Shown: piece after piece, positions 23,509-32,935 of the stretch
Layout of the letters: the number at the start of each line of letters is the position of its first letter
Position numbering within the stretch: position 1 is the stretch's first letter
Assembly: GCA_030142905.1 (NCBI GenBank)
Contig: JASJOG010000202.1
Coordinates: 186,001 to 250,000 of the forward strand
Length of the DNA: 64,000 bases
Reading direction: 5' to 3'
DNA from: Heliopora coerulea
Taxonomy: Eukaryota > Cnidaria > Anthozoa > Scleralcyonacea > Helioporidae
Notes under the pieces: model-generated
What the model was told of the DNA's origin: nothing
The model's input: the letters and a program-made list of their open reading frames with translations, nothing else
The model's database searches: none
Translations under genes and position numbers: made by a program

Positions 23509-23955
23509 TTACCCAGACATGACATTTCTCACGAAGTCTTCATAGTTTATTTGTCCTTTGTGCTCAAGACCAACTGTTAGCAAATCCACGTCGTCCGTGG
23601 ATAATTTGTCGCCCAACGTTGTCAACACTTGCCGTAGTTCAGCGCTGCTTATATTGCCCGATCCATCCCGGTCAAACACTCTTAAACAATCAACAAACTC
23701 CTGGGTTTGAACTGGTCGTGCTTTCTGCTTGCAGGAGAGGGCGATTGGAATCAGCTCCTCAAGGGATATTCTCTTGTTCCCCACTGGATCGACTTGTTTA
23801 GTGAATTTTTGTACATCGCTTTCGGTCGGGTTTTCTCCAATACCCCGAAGAACGTCTGCTAGGGATATTGAGTCGACTTTTCCATCGCCTACAGTGTCAT
23901 ATAGGTCAATAGCATCCTTCAAGGCGTCTAACTCTCTGTCGCTTAGCGAAGACAT
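23509..23955 (-). CDS. EF-hand protein, myosin essential light chain-like
   Basis: The first ATG in frame (23955) gives 148 residues, the size of calmodulin and essential light chains. The protein is organised as four EF-hand-like units. Only the third has a canonical calcium loop, DRDGSGNISSAE at residues 95-106. The first (YDTVGDGKVD) and second (DPVGNKRISLEE) are degenerate, and the fourth (LEHKGQINYEDF) lacks acidic ligands. This loss of loops and the ending INYEDFVRNVMSG match myosin essential (alkali) light chains, which bind the IQ motif of the myosin neck. Calmodulin or troponin C would keep more loops. No intron interrupts the frame, which is unusual for this family and could indicate a retrocopy, but no lesion is seen. 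Confidence 0.8.
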   Translation of the reverse strand: MSSLSDRELDALKDAIDLYDTVGDGKVDSISLADVLRGIGENPTESDVQKFTKQVDPVGNKRISLEELIPIALSCKQKARPVQTQEFVDCLRVFDRDGSGNISSAELRQVLTTLGDKLSTDDVDLLTVGLEHKGQINYEDFVRNVMSG

Positions 23956-25298
23956 TCCCACAACGATAACGGAAGAAGCAGGACTGGAAAACAGAAGTCC
24001 TCGTTTCGATCGTCGATTCAGTCGAATATTTAATTAGCTACGTGGCTTAGTTCGACAAACATCGATAATGAAATCTGTGTAATGTCACACAGTGATTGCA
24101 TTCCGAAGCTTTTATGTTTTTGATAATCTCTTTTGATGATCACTTTGTTTCATTCCACCCCGTCGTTTTGTGGATGACAATTAACATTTTGTTTTTATGA
24201 CCAATCTTCGCTCTCATCCAACCGGGTCGCTTGCAGCGGAAATTGTTTAGGGAGGTCATGAGGTTAGTCACGGAGGCGACATGGTTTAAACGGTAAAAAT
24301 CAAAAGTCTAATATCCAATATCTGAAGTCTGTAATTACAATCAAGTATCAAATAACGAACGCAATTACTCCATAATTTTTGTCCCAAACAAATCTCAATT
24401 CGACCGAAGTCATGGGACGGTACTGTAGTTTCATTATCATTTTAATTAACTGTTGCGCAGATATTTTAGGTTTACACCTCCTGGAGATACTTTTCCTTTC
24501 TTTTATTTTATCCCTTTTAAACGGTCAGAAAAACTTCGGTCAAAGAATTGAGCAGCTTTGAGGTGATTTTATAAATCTGATCACGGATGAGAAAGGAAAT
24601 GGATAACAGACGCAAGAAGTTGATACTTTAATGTGTTCATCGAAAAATTCAGACTTGTAAATTATCAGGTTGGTTACAACAGGCGGCTGTCTTGTTTCAG
24701 CCACGCGGATTTGTGAGCTAAAATGGGCTGGGAAGAACACCGAATTCATAACAAAATACTCAGTTAAGGTGAGAGCCATTGACCTTACTGAAACCTGCAA
24801 GAGTGGCATTGTATTAGACATTTAATCGAAACATAAGGCTTGTTGAATAGGCCGTAATTATTACATTGGAAGATGTTCTTATTTTTTCACACGTCTATAC
24901 TTTAGTATTTTTATAATAAGTAAATATTTCTTTCCAATAGTTCCATCACCGTGTCCATGTTGAATTGTTAAAATTCGCCAGGAAATTTGCAACCAATACA
25001 GAGGTCGCCCCATAATTTCACGACACGCTCCGGTTGTCGGTGTGACGTCAGTACATCGACTGAAAGCAGATTGGCCTCACTCTTGCCGCCTGTGCCTGAG
25101 TAGTCAAATCCTGTAAATATTTCTACATGGAAGCTGTCGAACTTAAATGTGTGAAAGCGCTTTGTCGTTTTTCAGAGACTTGCCCCAGCAGATGGAAAAC
25201 CAAGACTTTTTCAAAGTTCTTGGTGGGAGTCGACAGAAATGCTTGGCAGCTGTGAATATAAGGCGAACACTTCGCACTTTACATCGAATACGGCAAAA
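23956..25298. other. Upstream region of the EF-hand gene and non-coding flank
   Basis: The first part should contain the promoter of the minus-strand gene; no specific motif was recognised. A 60-codon frame at 24379 and a 93-codon minus frame at 24540 have no protein-like motifs. Confidence 0.4.
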
Positions 25299-25455
25299 TC
25301 TGGCGGTGGTTTCACTTGTTGTGTACCAAGCTGCTTCAACAACGACAAGAGGAAATCTAAACTGTCTTCCTACAATTTTCCCTACGAAAAAAGAAAGGAA
25401 TCAAAGAAGCTTGGAAAGAAGTGGCTGCATCTGATTTCCCTAAAGGATTTTTGTC
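25299..25455 (+). CDS. THAP-type zinc-finger partial exon
   Basis: The frame reads GGGFTCCVPSCFNN, then LSSYNFPYEKR, then KWLHLISLKDF. This is the first half of a THAP domain: C-x(3)-C, followed by the conserved Pro of F-P and the Trp-containing helix. A donor-like GTAAGC follows at 25456. The second zinc-ligand half (C-x2-H) is not convincingly present: the sequence read through the donor gives CRKH and then a stop at 25506. THAP domains bind DNA and occur both in host regulators and in P-element-like transposases. The upstream boundary is uncertain. It could pair with the exon at 25596. Confidence 0.5.
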
Positions 25456-25595
25456 GTAAGCACAGAATTCTTGGGAGACGATCTTACCCGGGCCTACAGG
25501 GAGACTGACTCGACGATATCTAAAAATTTGTCAGCGGTTTTGTGATCAAGATCAGAATAATTGGAGTTGGAATAATTATTTTTTCGCAATTTCAG

Positions 25596-25834
25596 CGGGA
25601 AATTATGAAACATGGAGGCTTCTCTTGCGGATTTGTGCAACAAAGAGCTCGCCTTTTTAAATGAAAACTTTAGGGAGGGAAACGTCACCGGAGAAAACTT
25701 TTATGGGATATTCGATGGAGGCCAAGAAAGTCTTGACATTGTTCTCGAGTCATTTACGAACTTGACTTCAACATCATTCGTTCGGCAAGATTCCCACTCG
25801 AAAAACCTAAATCATAAAAGATATTCAAAGAAAG
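25596..25834 (+). CDS. Candidate exon between splice sites, unrecognised
   Basis: A polypyrimidine tract and TTTCAG end at 25595, and AAAG|GTATGT marks the right side. Within it an ATG at 25612 opens 74 codons (starting MEASLADLCNKELAFLNENF) that are acidic and helix-prone with no stop. The signals on both sides make this a good exon candidate. Its closeness to the THAP-like piece suggests the same gene, but I cannot show a common frame. Confidence 0.4.
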
Positions 25835-26176
25835 GTATGTTTCTCACGAATGCACTTTTTATGGTAAATTATGTAATTTTTCCGGCCCTAACGTAGTGAG
25901 TTAGAGGGTAGATTTGATTTTGAAGGCGCATATAAACAAGCGTATTGACCGAGGCAAAACGTTTGTGATGGAGCCAGAAGTGAAGAACTGGTACAAAAAT
26001 GCTGACAGCATTCCAATGATCTAATCTTTTGAGATTCCCTACACCGCTAACTAAAGACATTAACACAAATTTTGATGTACAATCATTTACAGATTTAGTT
26101 AATCCTAATCATATGCATGTCCATTGAAAAGTCTGAGCTTATATTAGAACAAGGTTAGCATTACTGGCAATCCTGA

Positions 26177-26581
26177 GGCCCCAGTTACACTATACCGAAT
26201 TGCTTGCCTATCGGATTGGAGTTTGAATTACACTACCCCGCGGTAATCCGGTACATAACGCTTCGCGAATCCTGAACAAAATCACTCCGCTCTGAAGGTG
26301 ATATGAAAAGTGATCCGATACGTTCCCTTGCCGTGTAACCGCCTGAATCCTATGCGAACGCTCTGCAAATGACTTCACTGACTCGAGAACAAGTTCAATC
26401 TCGCTGTCTAGTTCTTACTCATCATTTATTTGGCAACGAATGTGTGATGTTTACTTGACCAAGCTTAGCAAAGGAGCGGAGCGGTACAGTCTAAGTGCGA
26501 ACTGAAACGTGCTATTTTAGTATCGGATTGGGTTGAGGTAATCCGATACGAAAAACAATCCGGTATAGTGCAACTCAGGCC
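26177..26581. mobile_element. 405-bp MITE with GGCC termini
   Basis: The left end GGCCCCAGTTACACTATACC and the right end in reverse complement GGCCTGAGTTGCACTATACC differ at three positions, and the similarity continues into GAATTG/GGATTG. TGA flanks both sides (26174-26176 and 26582-26584), a possible 3-bp target duplication. Internal repeats of TATCGGATTG and AATCCGATAC add further inverted structure. Non-coding. Confidence 0.65.
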
Positions 26582-26584
26582 TGA

Positions 26585-27760
26585 AAATACGTCATGTCAA
26601 ATCAATATGCAGCGGCATTGCCGTATGCTCAACGCACTCTTGCAACGTTTTAAATATACTTGTATGTTTCACTTTGCACTTTGCAGTTGAGACTGCAATA
26701 ACACCAAGAGCAACATTACACTTAGTATTTTGTACTAATTGCATTTTTACCTTTTAAATTAAATTTGACATATCCAATACATATTGTTGTGATGATATGA
26801 AGTATCTTTAGGCTGCCTGTGATAGACTACGGCTTAAAACGTTAAGAGAGTGTTCGAATAACTATACTCCTGAAAACTTTAGATTAAAACAGTACAGTGC
26901 ATTTAGCTTGCGTTGACAGCTAGTACCCATAGGTCAGATTGGACGAAATTTCAAGTTCTTTCCTTCTGAATACTACTACTATTAAGGAACGACGTTTACG
27001 GGAAGACTTTGATCACCTGTTAGCACTAGTGTCAGAAGACATTTTAACCAACTCAAAATCACGTTCACAAAGCACACCCCGGCCTTTACCTCCTATCAAA
27101 TAATTCTCTGCACTGGTATCCTTCAATTTTGCAACTAGAAATACGTGCACGCAACAACCCCTCGCCCACCCTTTCAATATATCTCTTGAGAATCCAAGTA
27201 ACAATGATAATTTTTCAAAATTCTCAAAAAGACAAATCCTCCTGACTATAACTGGAAGAAGACATGCAATAAAAAAAATCCACACAGAATTTGACCGCCA
27301 ATAAACAACAATCCAAACTGGAAATTATTTTATATTTAAACTACTTATAGTCATATTTACGATTAAAATTTCAATTCTGCTTTATTAAAACGAAAAGTTC
27401 GGTGAGAATAACGTTCAACGGCTTAACAACTGGTAAGATGTCCATCCTTAGAATTAAATTATTAAACAACGAATGATAGGCTCAATACCCTGAATTATTT
27501 GCGGGTTTATGGTAATTCGTGTCGCTTTCAAATTAGACTTCTCACTAATTTTGCCTTAAAGAAAGATTGTTTTATTAGATGACTAGACTCTCCGTTTTAA
27601 AAGTGGGGCATTCTCATAGGTTATCGAACGGATACCAGCATTACGGACAGCTCATGGTTGAATATATTTCTGACATTTTTTGGACTTAAAAAATTGATAA
27701 ATTATACGTTACCTCAAAGTTGGTTACAAATGTCTTTAAGATCTGCTATGATAAGGGTTT
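26585..27760. other. Non-coding stretch
   Basis: AT-rich sequence. A 90-codon minus frame at 27013-27285 has no recognisable motif. Nothing else was seen. Confidence 0.4.
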
Positions 27761-28925
27761 ATGCTAAGTATTCATCCGGAAGTACAAGACTTTGGTGACG
27801 AAGATGTAACGAATTACGAAACCGACGAAGTAAACAAAGAAAACATGAACGAATTCTGCAGTTTTATCGCCGACCAAAAATCGAAAAATACAATACATAA
27901 AACAAAATACGACAAGCAAGCCTTGTGCAAGTTTTGTCGAAAGAAGAACGACAAGAGGGAAGTAAAAGACGTACTTTTTCCAAGGCAAAGCATCAATAAA
28001 AAAGAAAAATGGCGTATAAACCTGCAACTCTTGCGTATTTTCAACTAATTATTCAGTGGCACCTCAACAAGAAGGGTTCAACGGTAAATTTACACATAGA
28101 CGACTTTAAACTTTCCTGACAGGTTTTAAAATCCTGATGAAAGCATTACCGGTCGAATACGGTAAAGGTCATCATGCACAAATCACTCTTGAAGTGAGAA
28201 AGACTGAAGCGGACAGTTGTTTTGTCGAAGGATAATTTGGTGACCAAGAACAAGTAGCTTTGCAGCGAGTTACCTGGTGGCTGTTTACCTTGCATTTTTG
28301 TTTCGAGCCAAAAATACATCCTAACGTCTTCGATGGGGTGACATTTCATAGCGAAAAAAATCCTGATTGAGGCAATGAGATTTTTGTGTGGAAAGCGGAG
28401 AAAGCATCCATCCAAAGACTGCCATGGCCTCGACAACTCTTCTAAATGACGAGTGTTCTATCCCACTTTCCAAACAATAGACCATGAACGCTGTCCGGTT
28501 AAATACTGCAAAATATTCAAAAATAATCGTCCTACAGAGATGAATGAACCAGCATCTTCATTCTACTTTACCAAAAAACACCAGCAAAATCCAGGCGGTA
28601 ATATTTCGTACAAGAAGTCTCCCTTAGGGAAGAATGAAGTCGGGAAGCTACTTTTGAAAGCTGCTCAAAACAATTCCGTTCGCAGAACTTGTGCTTCAAA
28701 GCTACTCGATTCAGACGTACCTGTGATTGTGCAGCTCAGGTAAGTGGTTACCAGAACGTGAAAAGTCCCAAGCTTTATACTAATCGACATCTTTTCAACT
28801 TCAGCGAAGAATGTCGTTTTAATACACTTAGTCGCTTAGCAAATTTCCTGACAGCAAGCGAGTTCCCTTACGTCTTTTGTTCATATAAATCAGAAAGAAC
28901 CAAGACAAAGCGTTGTTGCAAAAAG
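27761..28925 (+). pseudogene. Crypton/DUF3504-type tyrosine recombinase remnant
   Basis: Three blocks in order match the DUF3504 / Crypton-related architecture seen in KCTD1-like and ZMYM/QRICH1-like proteins. The first is an N-terminal segment with FIADQKSKNTIHKTKYD (27861-27911). The second is a central segment readable at about 28255-28425 (ALQRVTWWLFTLHFCF...EIFVWKAEKA). The third is a C-terminal segment from 28453 (NEPASSFYFTKKHQ...PLGKNEVGK...NSVRRTCASKLLDSDVP) continuing into SGYQNVKSPKLYTNRH in another frame. Lesions include a stop in the central block and a GTAAG insertion near 28738 that shifts the frame within the QLSGY segment. The usual H-x-x-R of the recombinase is N-S-V-R here. 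It is a dead copy; whether it was a Crypton transposon or a domesticated relative is unresolved. Confidence 0.65.
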
Positions 28926-28929
28926 TGAA

Positions 28930-29164
28930 CAGTTGGCAAATGCATATTCCAAGGAGCTAACTTTGAGAACTGCTCTGTCAAGTCATAAATTGTCCAGTTG
29001 CTTAGGTGGCGAAACCAGCCGCAGGCGCCAAGAAAGCCCTTTCCTTTGCCGGTCTTAAATCATTTACTAGCTTCAATGTTCAAATAATGTCAACAACTTG
29101 CGAGAGATCCATACAAGGGAAAAAAAAACGAGACCAAATCAATTTGCTTCAATACGGTACCTAA
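28930..29164. other. Short spacer before the Penelope-like element
   Basis: No coding signal. The 5' end of the Penelope-like element is lost somewhere here; the RT frame is closed by a TAA at 29162-29164. Confidence 0.4.
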
Positions 29165-30763
29165 GTACGGTTTGTTCATAAAGAAAATTTCAGGAACGAT
29201 CCCAAATGCAGACTAATCAATCCCGCTAAAAGTGAACTGGGCCGCGTCAGCAAGCAAATCCTAGACCACATTAACACGGAACTAAGAACCATAACTGAAG
29301 CCCACCAGTGGCGAAATACCAGCAGCGTCATCGAATGGTTTAAAGCCCTACAAAACAAACCCGTCCTCTCCTTCACCCAGTTCGACATTGTCGACTTCTA
29401 CCCATCCATCTCAGAAGATCTTCTAACAAAAGCCATGGAGTTCGCGAAACAACACACAACCCTTAACCAAGAAAGCATCAACATCATAATGCACTCCAGA
29501 AAATCGCTTTTATTTAGCAACGGAACAACGTGGATGAAAAAAGACAACGACACTACATTCGACGTCACCATGGGAAGCCACGACGGTGCCGAGGTCTGTG
29601 AGCTAGTCGGAATCTACATCTTGTCAATTCTATCCAAGAAATACGAAGACACAGAATTCGGCCTATACCGCGACGATGGCCTGGCCGCTTTCCGAAACAT
29701 CAGCAGCCAAACCAGCGACCGCATCAGAAAAGAAATAATCGAGATCTTCAAGCAACTAGGACTCAAAATAACTATCCAATGCAACCTGAACGAAGTAAAC
29801 TTTTTAGACATCTCTCTGAACCTTAACGAAGCGTCGTATAGACCGTACCGAAAACCAAACGACCATCCACAATACATCCACAGAAACTCCAACCACCCTC
29901 CGAGCATAACCAAACAACTCCCACAAAACATCGGGAAAAGAATCAGCGAAATATCCGCCACGAAGGAAATTTTTGACAGCGCAGCCCCGTACTACAACGA
30001 AGCACTCAAAGCCAGCGGATTCAACGAGAAGATCAAGTACGAGCCACCCAAAAATCACAACCCCAACGCCAAACCCAACAGAAAGAGAAACATCATCTGG
30101 TTCAACCCACCGTACAGCGCCAACGTCGGAACTAACGTAGGAAAAAAGTTTCTTCTGCTCGTAGACAAACACTTTCCAAAAGGACACAAACTCCATAAAA
30201 TCTTCAATAGAAACTCCGTGAAGGTAAGCTACAGTTGTATGCCCAACATGTCAAACATCGTCAAGTCCCATAACCGCAAGGTCCTTCACCCCGAACCAGA
30301 AAACAACGCACCAAAATGCAACTGCAGGGAGAAAGAATTGTGCCCGCTCCAAGGAAAGTGCCTGAGCGAAAGCATCATCTACAGAGCAGAAATCACCAAC
30401 GACAAGACCAGCGAATCCGTAAACTACATAGGACTAACCGAGCTCACTTTCAAAGATAGACTGTACAAACACCGAAACTCCCTGAAACACCGCAGCAAGG
30501 CAAACTCCACAGAACTCTCGAAATACGTTTGGAATCTACGCGACAGTAACCTTCACAACACCAACATACGATGGTCCATCCTCGACAAAGCTCCAACCTT
30601 CCGAAATGGGTCCCAGCGATGCAACCTTTGCCTCACCGAGAAGTATCACATAATTTTCCAAAATATCCCACTCCTAAACAAAAGAAACGAACTGCTGTCG
30701 AATTGCCGTCACATCAACAAATTCCTCCTCCGCAACTATAAAGACACACCGCCGGACAATTAA
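29165..30763 (+). CDS. Penelope-like reverse transcriptase with GIY-YIG endonuclease (5'-truncated)
   Basis: The frame is open from 29165, before any ATG; the first ATG is 29435. Upstream of it the RT fingers and motif A are clear: DPKCRLINPAKSELG, then FDIVDFYPSISEDLL. Counting from the 29435 ATG, motif B-like FDVTMGSHDGAEVCEL is at residues 42-57, the catalytic YRDDG at 78-82, and the thumb-side NFLDISLNL near 122-130. A cysteine cluster (CNCREKELCPLQGKC) at about 295-309 precedes the GIY-YIG nuclease: IIYRA, then NYIGLTE at about 330-336, Arg of FKDR near 342 and Glu of STELSKY near 360. The nuclease nicks the target and the RT copies the RNA from the nick. The N-terminal part of the polyprotein is missing, so the element is probably immobile, but the remaining frame has no stops. 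Confidence 0.85.
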   Translation, partial: VRFVHKENFRNDPKCRLINPAKSELGRVSKQILDHINTELRTITEAHQWRNTSSVIEWFKALQNKPVLSFTQFDIVDFYPSISEDLLTKAMEFAKQHTTLNQESINIIMHSRKSLLFSNGTTWMKKDNDTTFDVTMGSHDGAEVCELVGIYILSILSKKYEDTEFGLYRDDGLAAFRNISSQTSDRIRKEIIEIFKQLGLKITIQCNLNEVNFLDISLNLNEASYRPYRKPNDHPQYIHRNSNHPPSITKQLPQNIGKRISEISATKEIFDSAAPYYNEALKASGFNEKIKYEPPKNHNPNAKPNRKRNIIWFNPPYSANVGTNVGKKFLLLVDKHFPKGHKLHKIFNRNSVKVSYSCMPNMSNIVKSHNRKVLHPEPENNAPKCNCREKELCPLQGKCLSESIIYRAEITNDKTSESVNYIGLTELTFKDRLYKHRNSLKHRSKANSTELSKYVWNLRDSNLHNTNIRWSILDKAPTFRNGSQRCNLCLTEKYHIIFQNIPLLNKRNELLSNCRHINKFLLRNYKDTPPDN

Positions 30764-30764
30764 C

Positions 30765-30830
30765 AAATTCCCCTAATTCCTGAAGGATGACGCCACCAAA
30801 TTCCTCTAATTCCTGAAGGATGACGCCACC
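30765..30830 (+). repeat. 33-bp tandem duplication in Penelope-like 3' UTR
   Basis: Two units (30765-30797 and 30798-30830) differ at one position and contain CTAATTCCTGAAGGATGACG. Confidence 0.9.
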
Positions 30831-30875
30831 GCGCCCCGAAGAGCATAAAAGGGACTACGTAGTTAAATGTAATTA

Positions 30876-30917
30876 GTCGTCCGATGATCGCGTAAGCGTG
30901 AAACACAGTGTAACGAC
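30876..30917 (+). ncRNA. Hammerhead ribozyme of Penelope-like element
   Basis: Stem I is GUCGU (30876-30880) paired with ACGAC (30913-30917). The first core strand is CCGAUGA (30881-30887); the consensus is CUGAUGA, so U4 is changed to C. Stem II is CGC/GCG closed by a GUAA tetraloop (30889-30898) over a U-U mismatch. The second core strand GAA is at 30900-30902. The short stem III, ACA/UGU with a 3-nt loop, spans 30903-30911. The expected cut is after A30912. All parts are in the right order and spacing for the small hammerheads known from Penelope-like elements. The U4 change may weaken or abolish activity in this copy. Confidence 0.75.
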
Positions 30918-31010
30918 AGTTGCCCAAAGCTATAACTTAATAGACTATCAAAGCTCTACACCTTTGTATTGAGCACTCTTCTCTTCAGAGACCAAACAGC
31001 TACATCTACA

Positions 31011-31131
<121 letters not shown>

Positions 31132-31247
31132 ACATACACAAAGCAAAAATTTTTCTCCCTAGTCACCACGCGTGTAACAGGACTCCACGCACGTCAAGAC
31201 TAGTACCCTCGCACTGCGCTTCGCGCGGTGCGCGAGGGGAATATATA

Positions 31248-31561
31248 CGTAGGCGTACGGGCCGGGAGGAGGGGCAACTGCACCCCCCTGAAAAAAATTT
31301 GCAGAGGACCAGATTCGGGCCAATAGCTCAGGTAGGATTACGAAAAATAAATTTCTAAGCGTGATTAAAACAGAAAAATTTTCAAAAATCAGTAACGATG
31401 AACAAGAATTTTGATGTTAGCGTACATTCAGGTTGCCACATATATACCGTGTACAGTGTGTAATCCTTATTCTTAGGTTTTTTCGGACTAAAAATTCGAG
31501 TAGAGCAATTCGGGCTGATCGTATCTGGCCTCCTAAAATGATTAAGGCCCGTACGCCTATG
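31248..31561. mobile_element. hAT-type MITE family B, copy 2 (314 bp)
   Basis: Inverted ends CGTAGGCGTACGGGCC and GGCCCGTACGCCTATG are flanked by exact AATATATA on both sides (31240-31247 and 31562-31569). Its interior aligns with 19084-19395. It landed in TA-rich DNA between two copies of Penelope-like 3' sequence. Confidence 0.85.
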
Positions 31562-31637
31562 AATATATATATATATATAACGAACTACAGACGGAACCGT
31601 TTATATATGTATGTATGTATGTATGTATATATATGTA

Positions 31638-31866
31638 TATAGTCTATTTGGTTAATGTCTAAGCTTTGAGCAACTGCCGTTACACGGTGTTTCACGTTTA
31701 CGCGATCATCAGACGACGATCATCATCAGAGTCGTCTCATGATCGCGTAAGCGTGAAACACCGTGTAACGGCAGTTGCTCAAAGCTTAGACATTAACCAA
31801 ATAGACTATTAAAGCTCTACACCCTTGTATTGAGCACTCTTCTTTACAGAGATCCAACAGCTACAT
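31638..31866. mobile_element. Penelope-like hairpin copy with 3' extension
   Basis: Arms at 31640-31717 and 31731-31808 are near-perfect reverse complements around a 13-nt spacer. Sequence after the right arm (to about 31866) matches the 3' region of the coding Penelope-like element. Each arm carries a hammerhead-type sequence pointing outward from the centre. It is non-coding, and both flanks are TA-rich so target duplication cannot be judged. Confidence 0.75.
31676..31717 (-). ncRNA. Hammerhead ribozyme motif, minus-strand arm
   Basis: Read on the minus strand: GUCGU, the perfect core CUGAUGA (31712-31706), U-CGC-GUAA-ACG-U as stem II with one C-A mismatch, GAAAC, an ACA/UGU stem III, A, then ACGGC pairing with GUCGU through one G-U wobble. 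The core is better than in the copy at 30876; stem II is slightly worse. The plus-strand arm at 31731-31773 reads CUCAUGA and is therefore damaged. Confidence 0.7.
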
Positions 31867-31879
31867 TTATATATATATA

Positions 31880-32935
31880 TTTGCCCATGAGATTTCTTTT
31901 CCCAAGTCAAAATCGGCCAAAATCCCATTTTTCAGTTGGTGTAACAAATCCCAATGGAATTCCAATTCCCATGGGATTTCTTTTCCCAAGTCAAAATTGG
32001 CCAAAATCCCATTTTTCAGTTGGTCTAATAAATCCCAGGGGCATTCCAATTCCCAAGAGAATTGATGTCTTAAGTGAACATTTATTTAATTCCCATGGGA
32101 TTTCTTTTCCCAAGTCAAAATTGGCCAAAATCCCATTTTTCAGTTGGTCTAATAAATCCCAGGGGCATTCCAATTCCCAAGAGAATTGATGTCTTAAGTG
32201 AACATTTATTTAATTCCCATAGGATTTCTTTTCCCAAGTCAAAATTGGCCAAAATCCCATTTTTCAGAGGAATTCCAGAATTTCAGAAATTCCAGAATTC
32301 CAGAGGAATTCAGAAGAATTTCAGAGGAATTCCCAGAGGAATTCTAATTCCCATGAGATTTCTTTTCCAAGTCAAAATTGGCCAAAATCCCATTTTTCAG
32401 TTGGTCTAATAAATCCCAAGGGAATTTCTGTTCCCATGGAATTTCTTTCCCCAAGTCAAAATTGGCCAAAATCCCATTTTTAGTTGGTGTAATAAATCCC
32501 AAGGGAATTCCAATTCCCATGAGATTTCTTTTCCTAAGTCAAAATTGGCCAAAATCCCATTTTTCAGTTGGTGTAATAAATCGCAGGGAAATTCCAACTC
32601 CAAGGGAATTGATGACTTAACTGAACATTTGTTTAATTCCCAAGGGAATTCCAATTCCCATAGGATTTCTTTTCCCAAGTCAAAATCGGCCCAAATCCCA
32701 TTTTTCAGTTGGTGTAATAAATCCCAGGGGAATTCCAACCCAAGGGAATTAATGATTTAGCTGAACATTTAATTCCCAAGGGAATTCCAATCCCCATGGG
32801 ATTTCATTTCCCATATCAAAATCAGCCAAAATCCCATTTTTCAGTTAGTGTAATAAATCCCAAGGGAATTCCAATATCCATGGGTTTTCTTTTCCCAAGT
32901 CAAAATTGGCCAAAATCCCAATCCAAATGTCACAT
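31880..32935 (+). repeat. Minisatellite array, ~86- and ~124-bp units
   Basis: About ten units start with a CCCATGGGATTTCTTTTCCC variant, at roughly 31883, 31969, 32093, 32217, 32351, 32434, 32517, 32657, 32792 and 32878. Each carries AAAATTGGCCAAAATCCCAT and a TTTTTCAGTTGGT segment. Longer units add a GAATTGATGWCTTAAGTGAA block. One stretch at 32267-32345 is a run of GGAATTC/CAGAATTCC permutations. All open frames here follow from the repeat. Confidence 0.9.
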
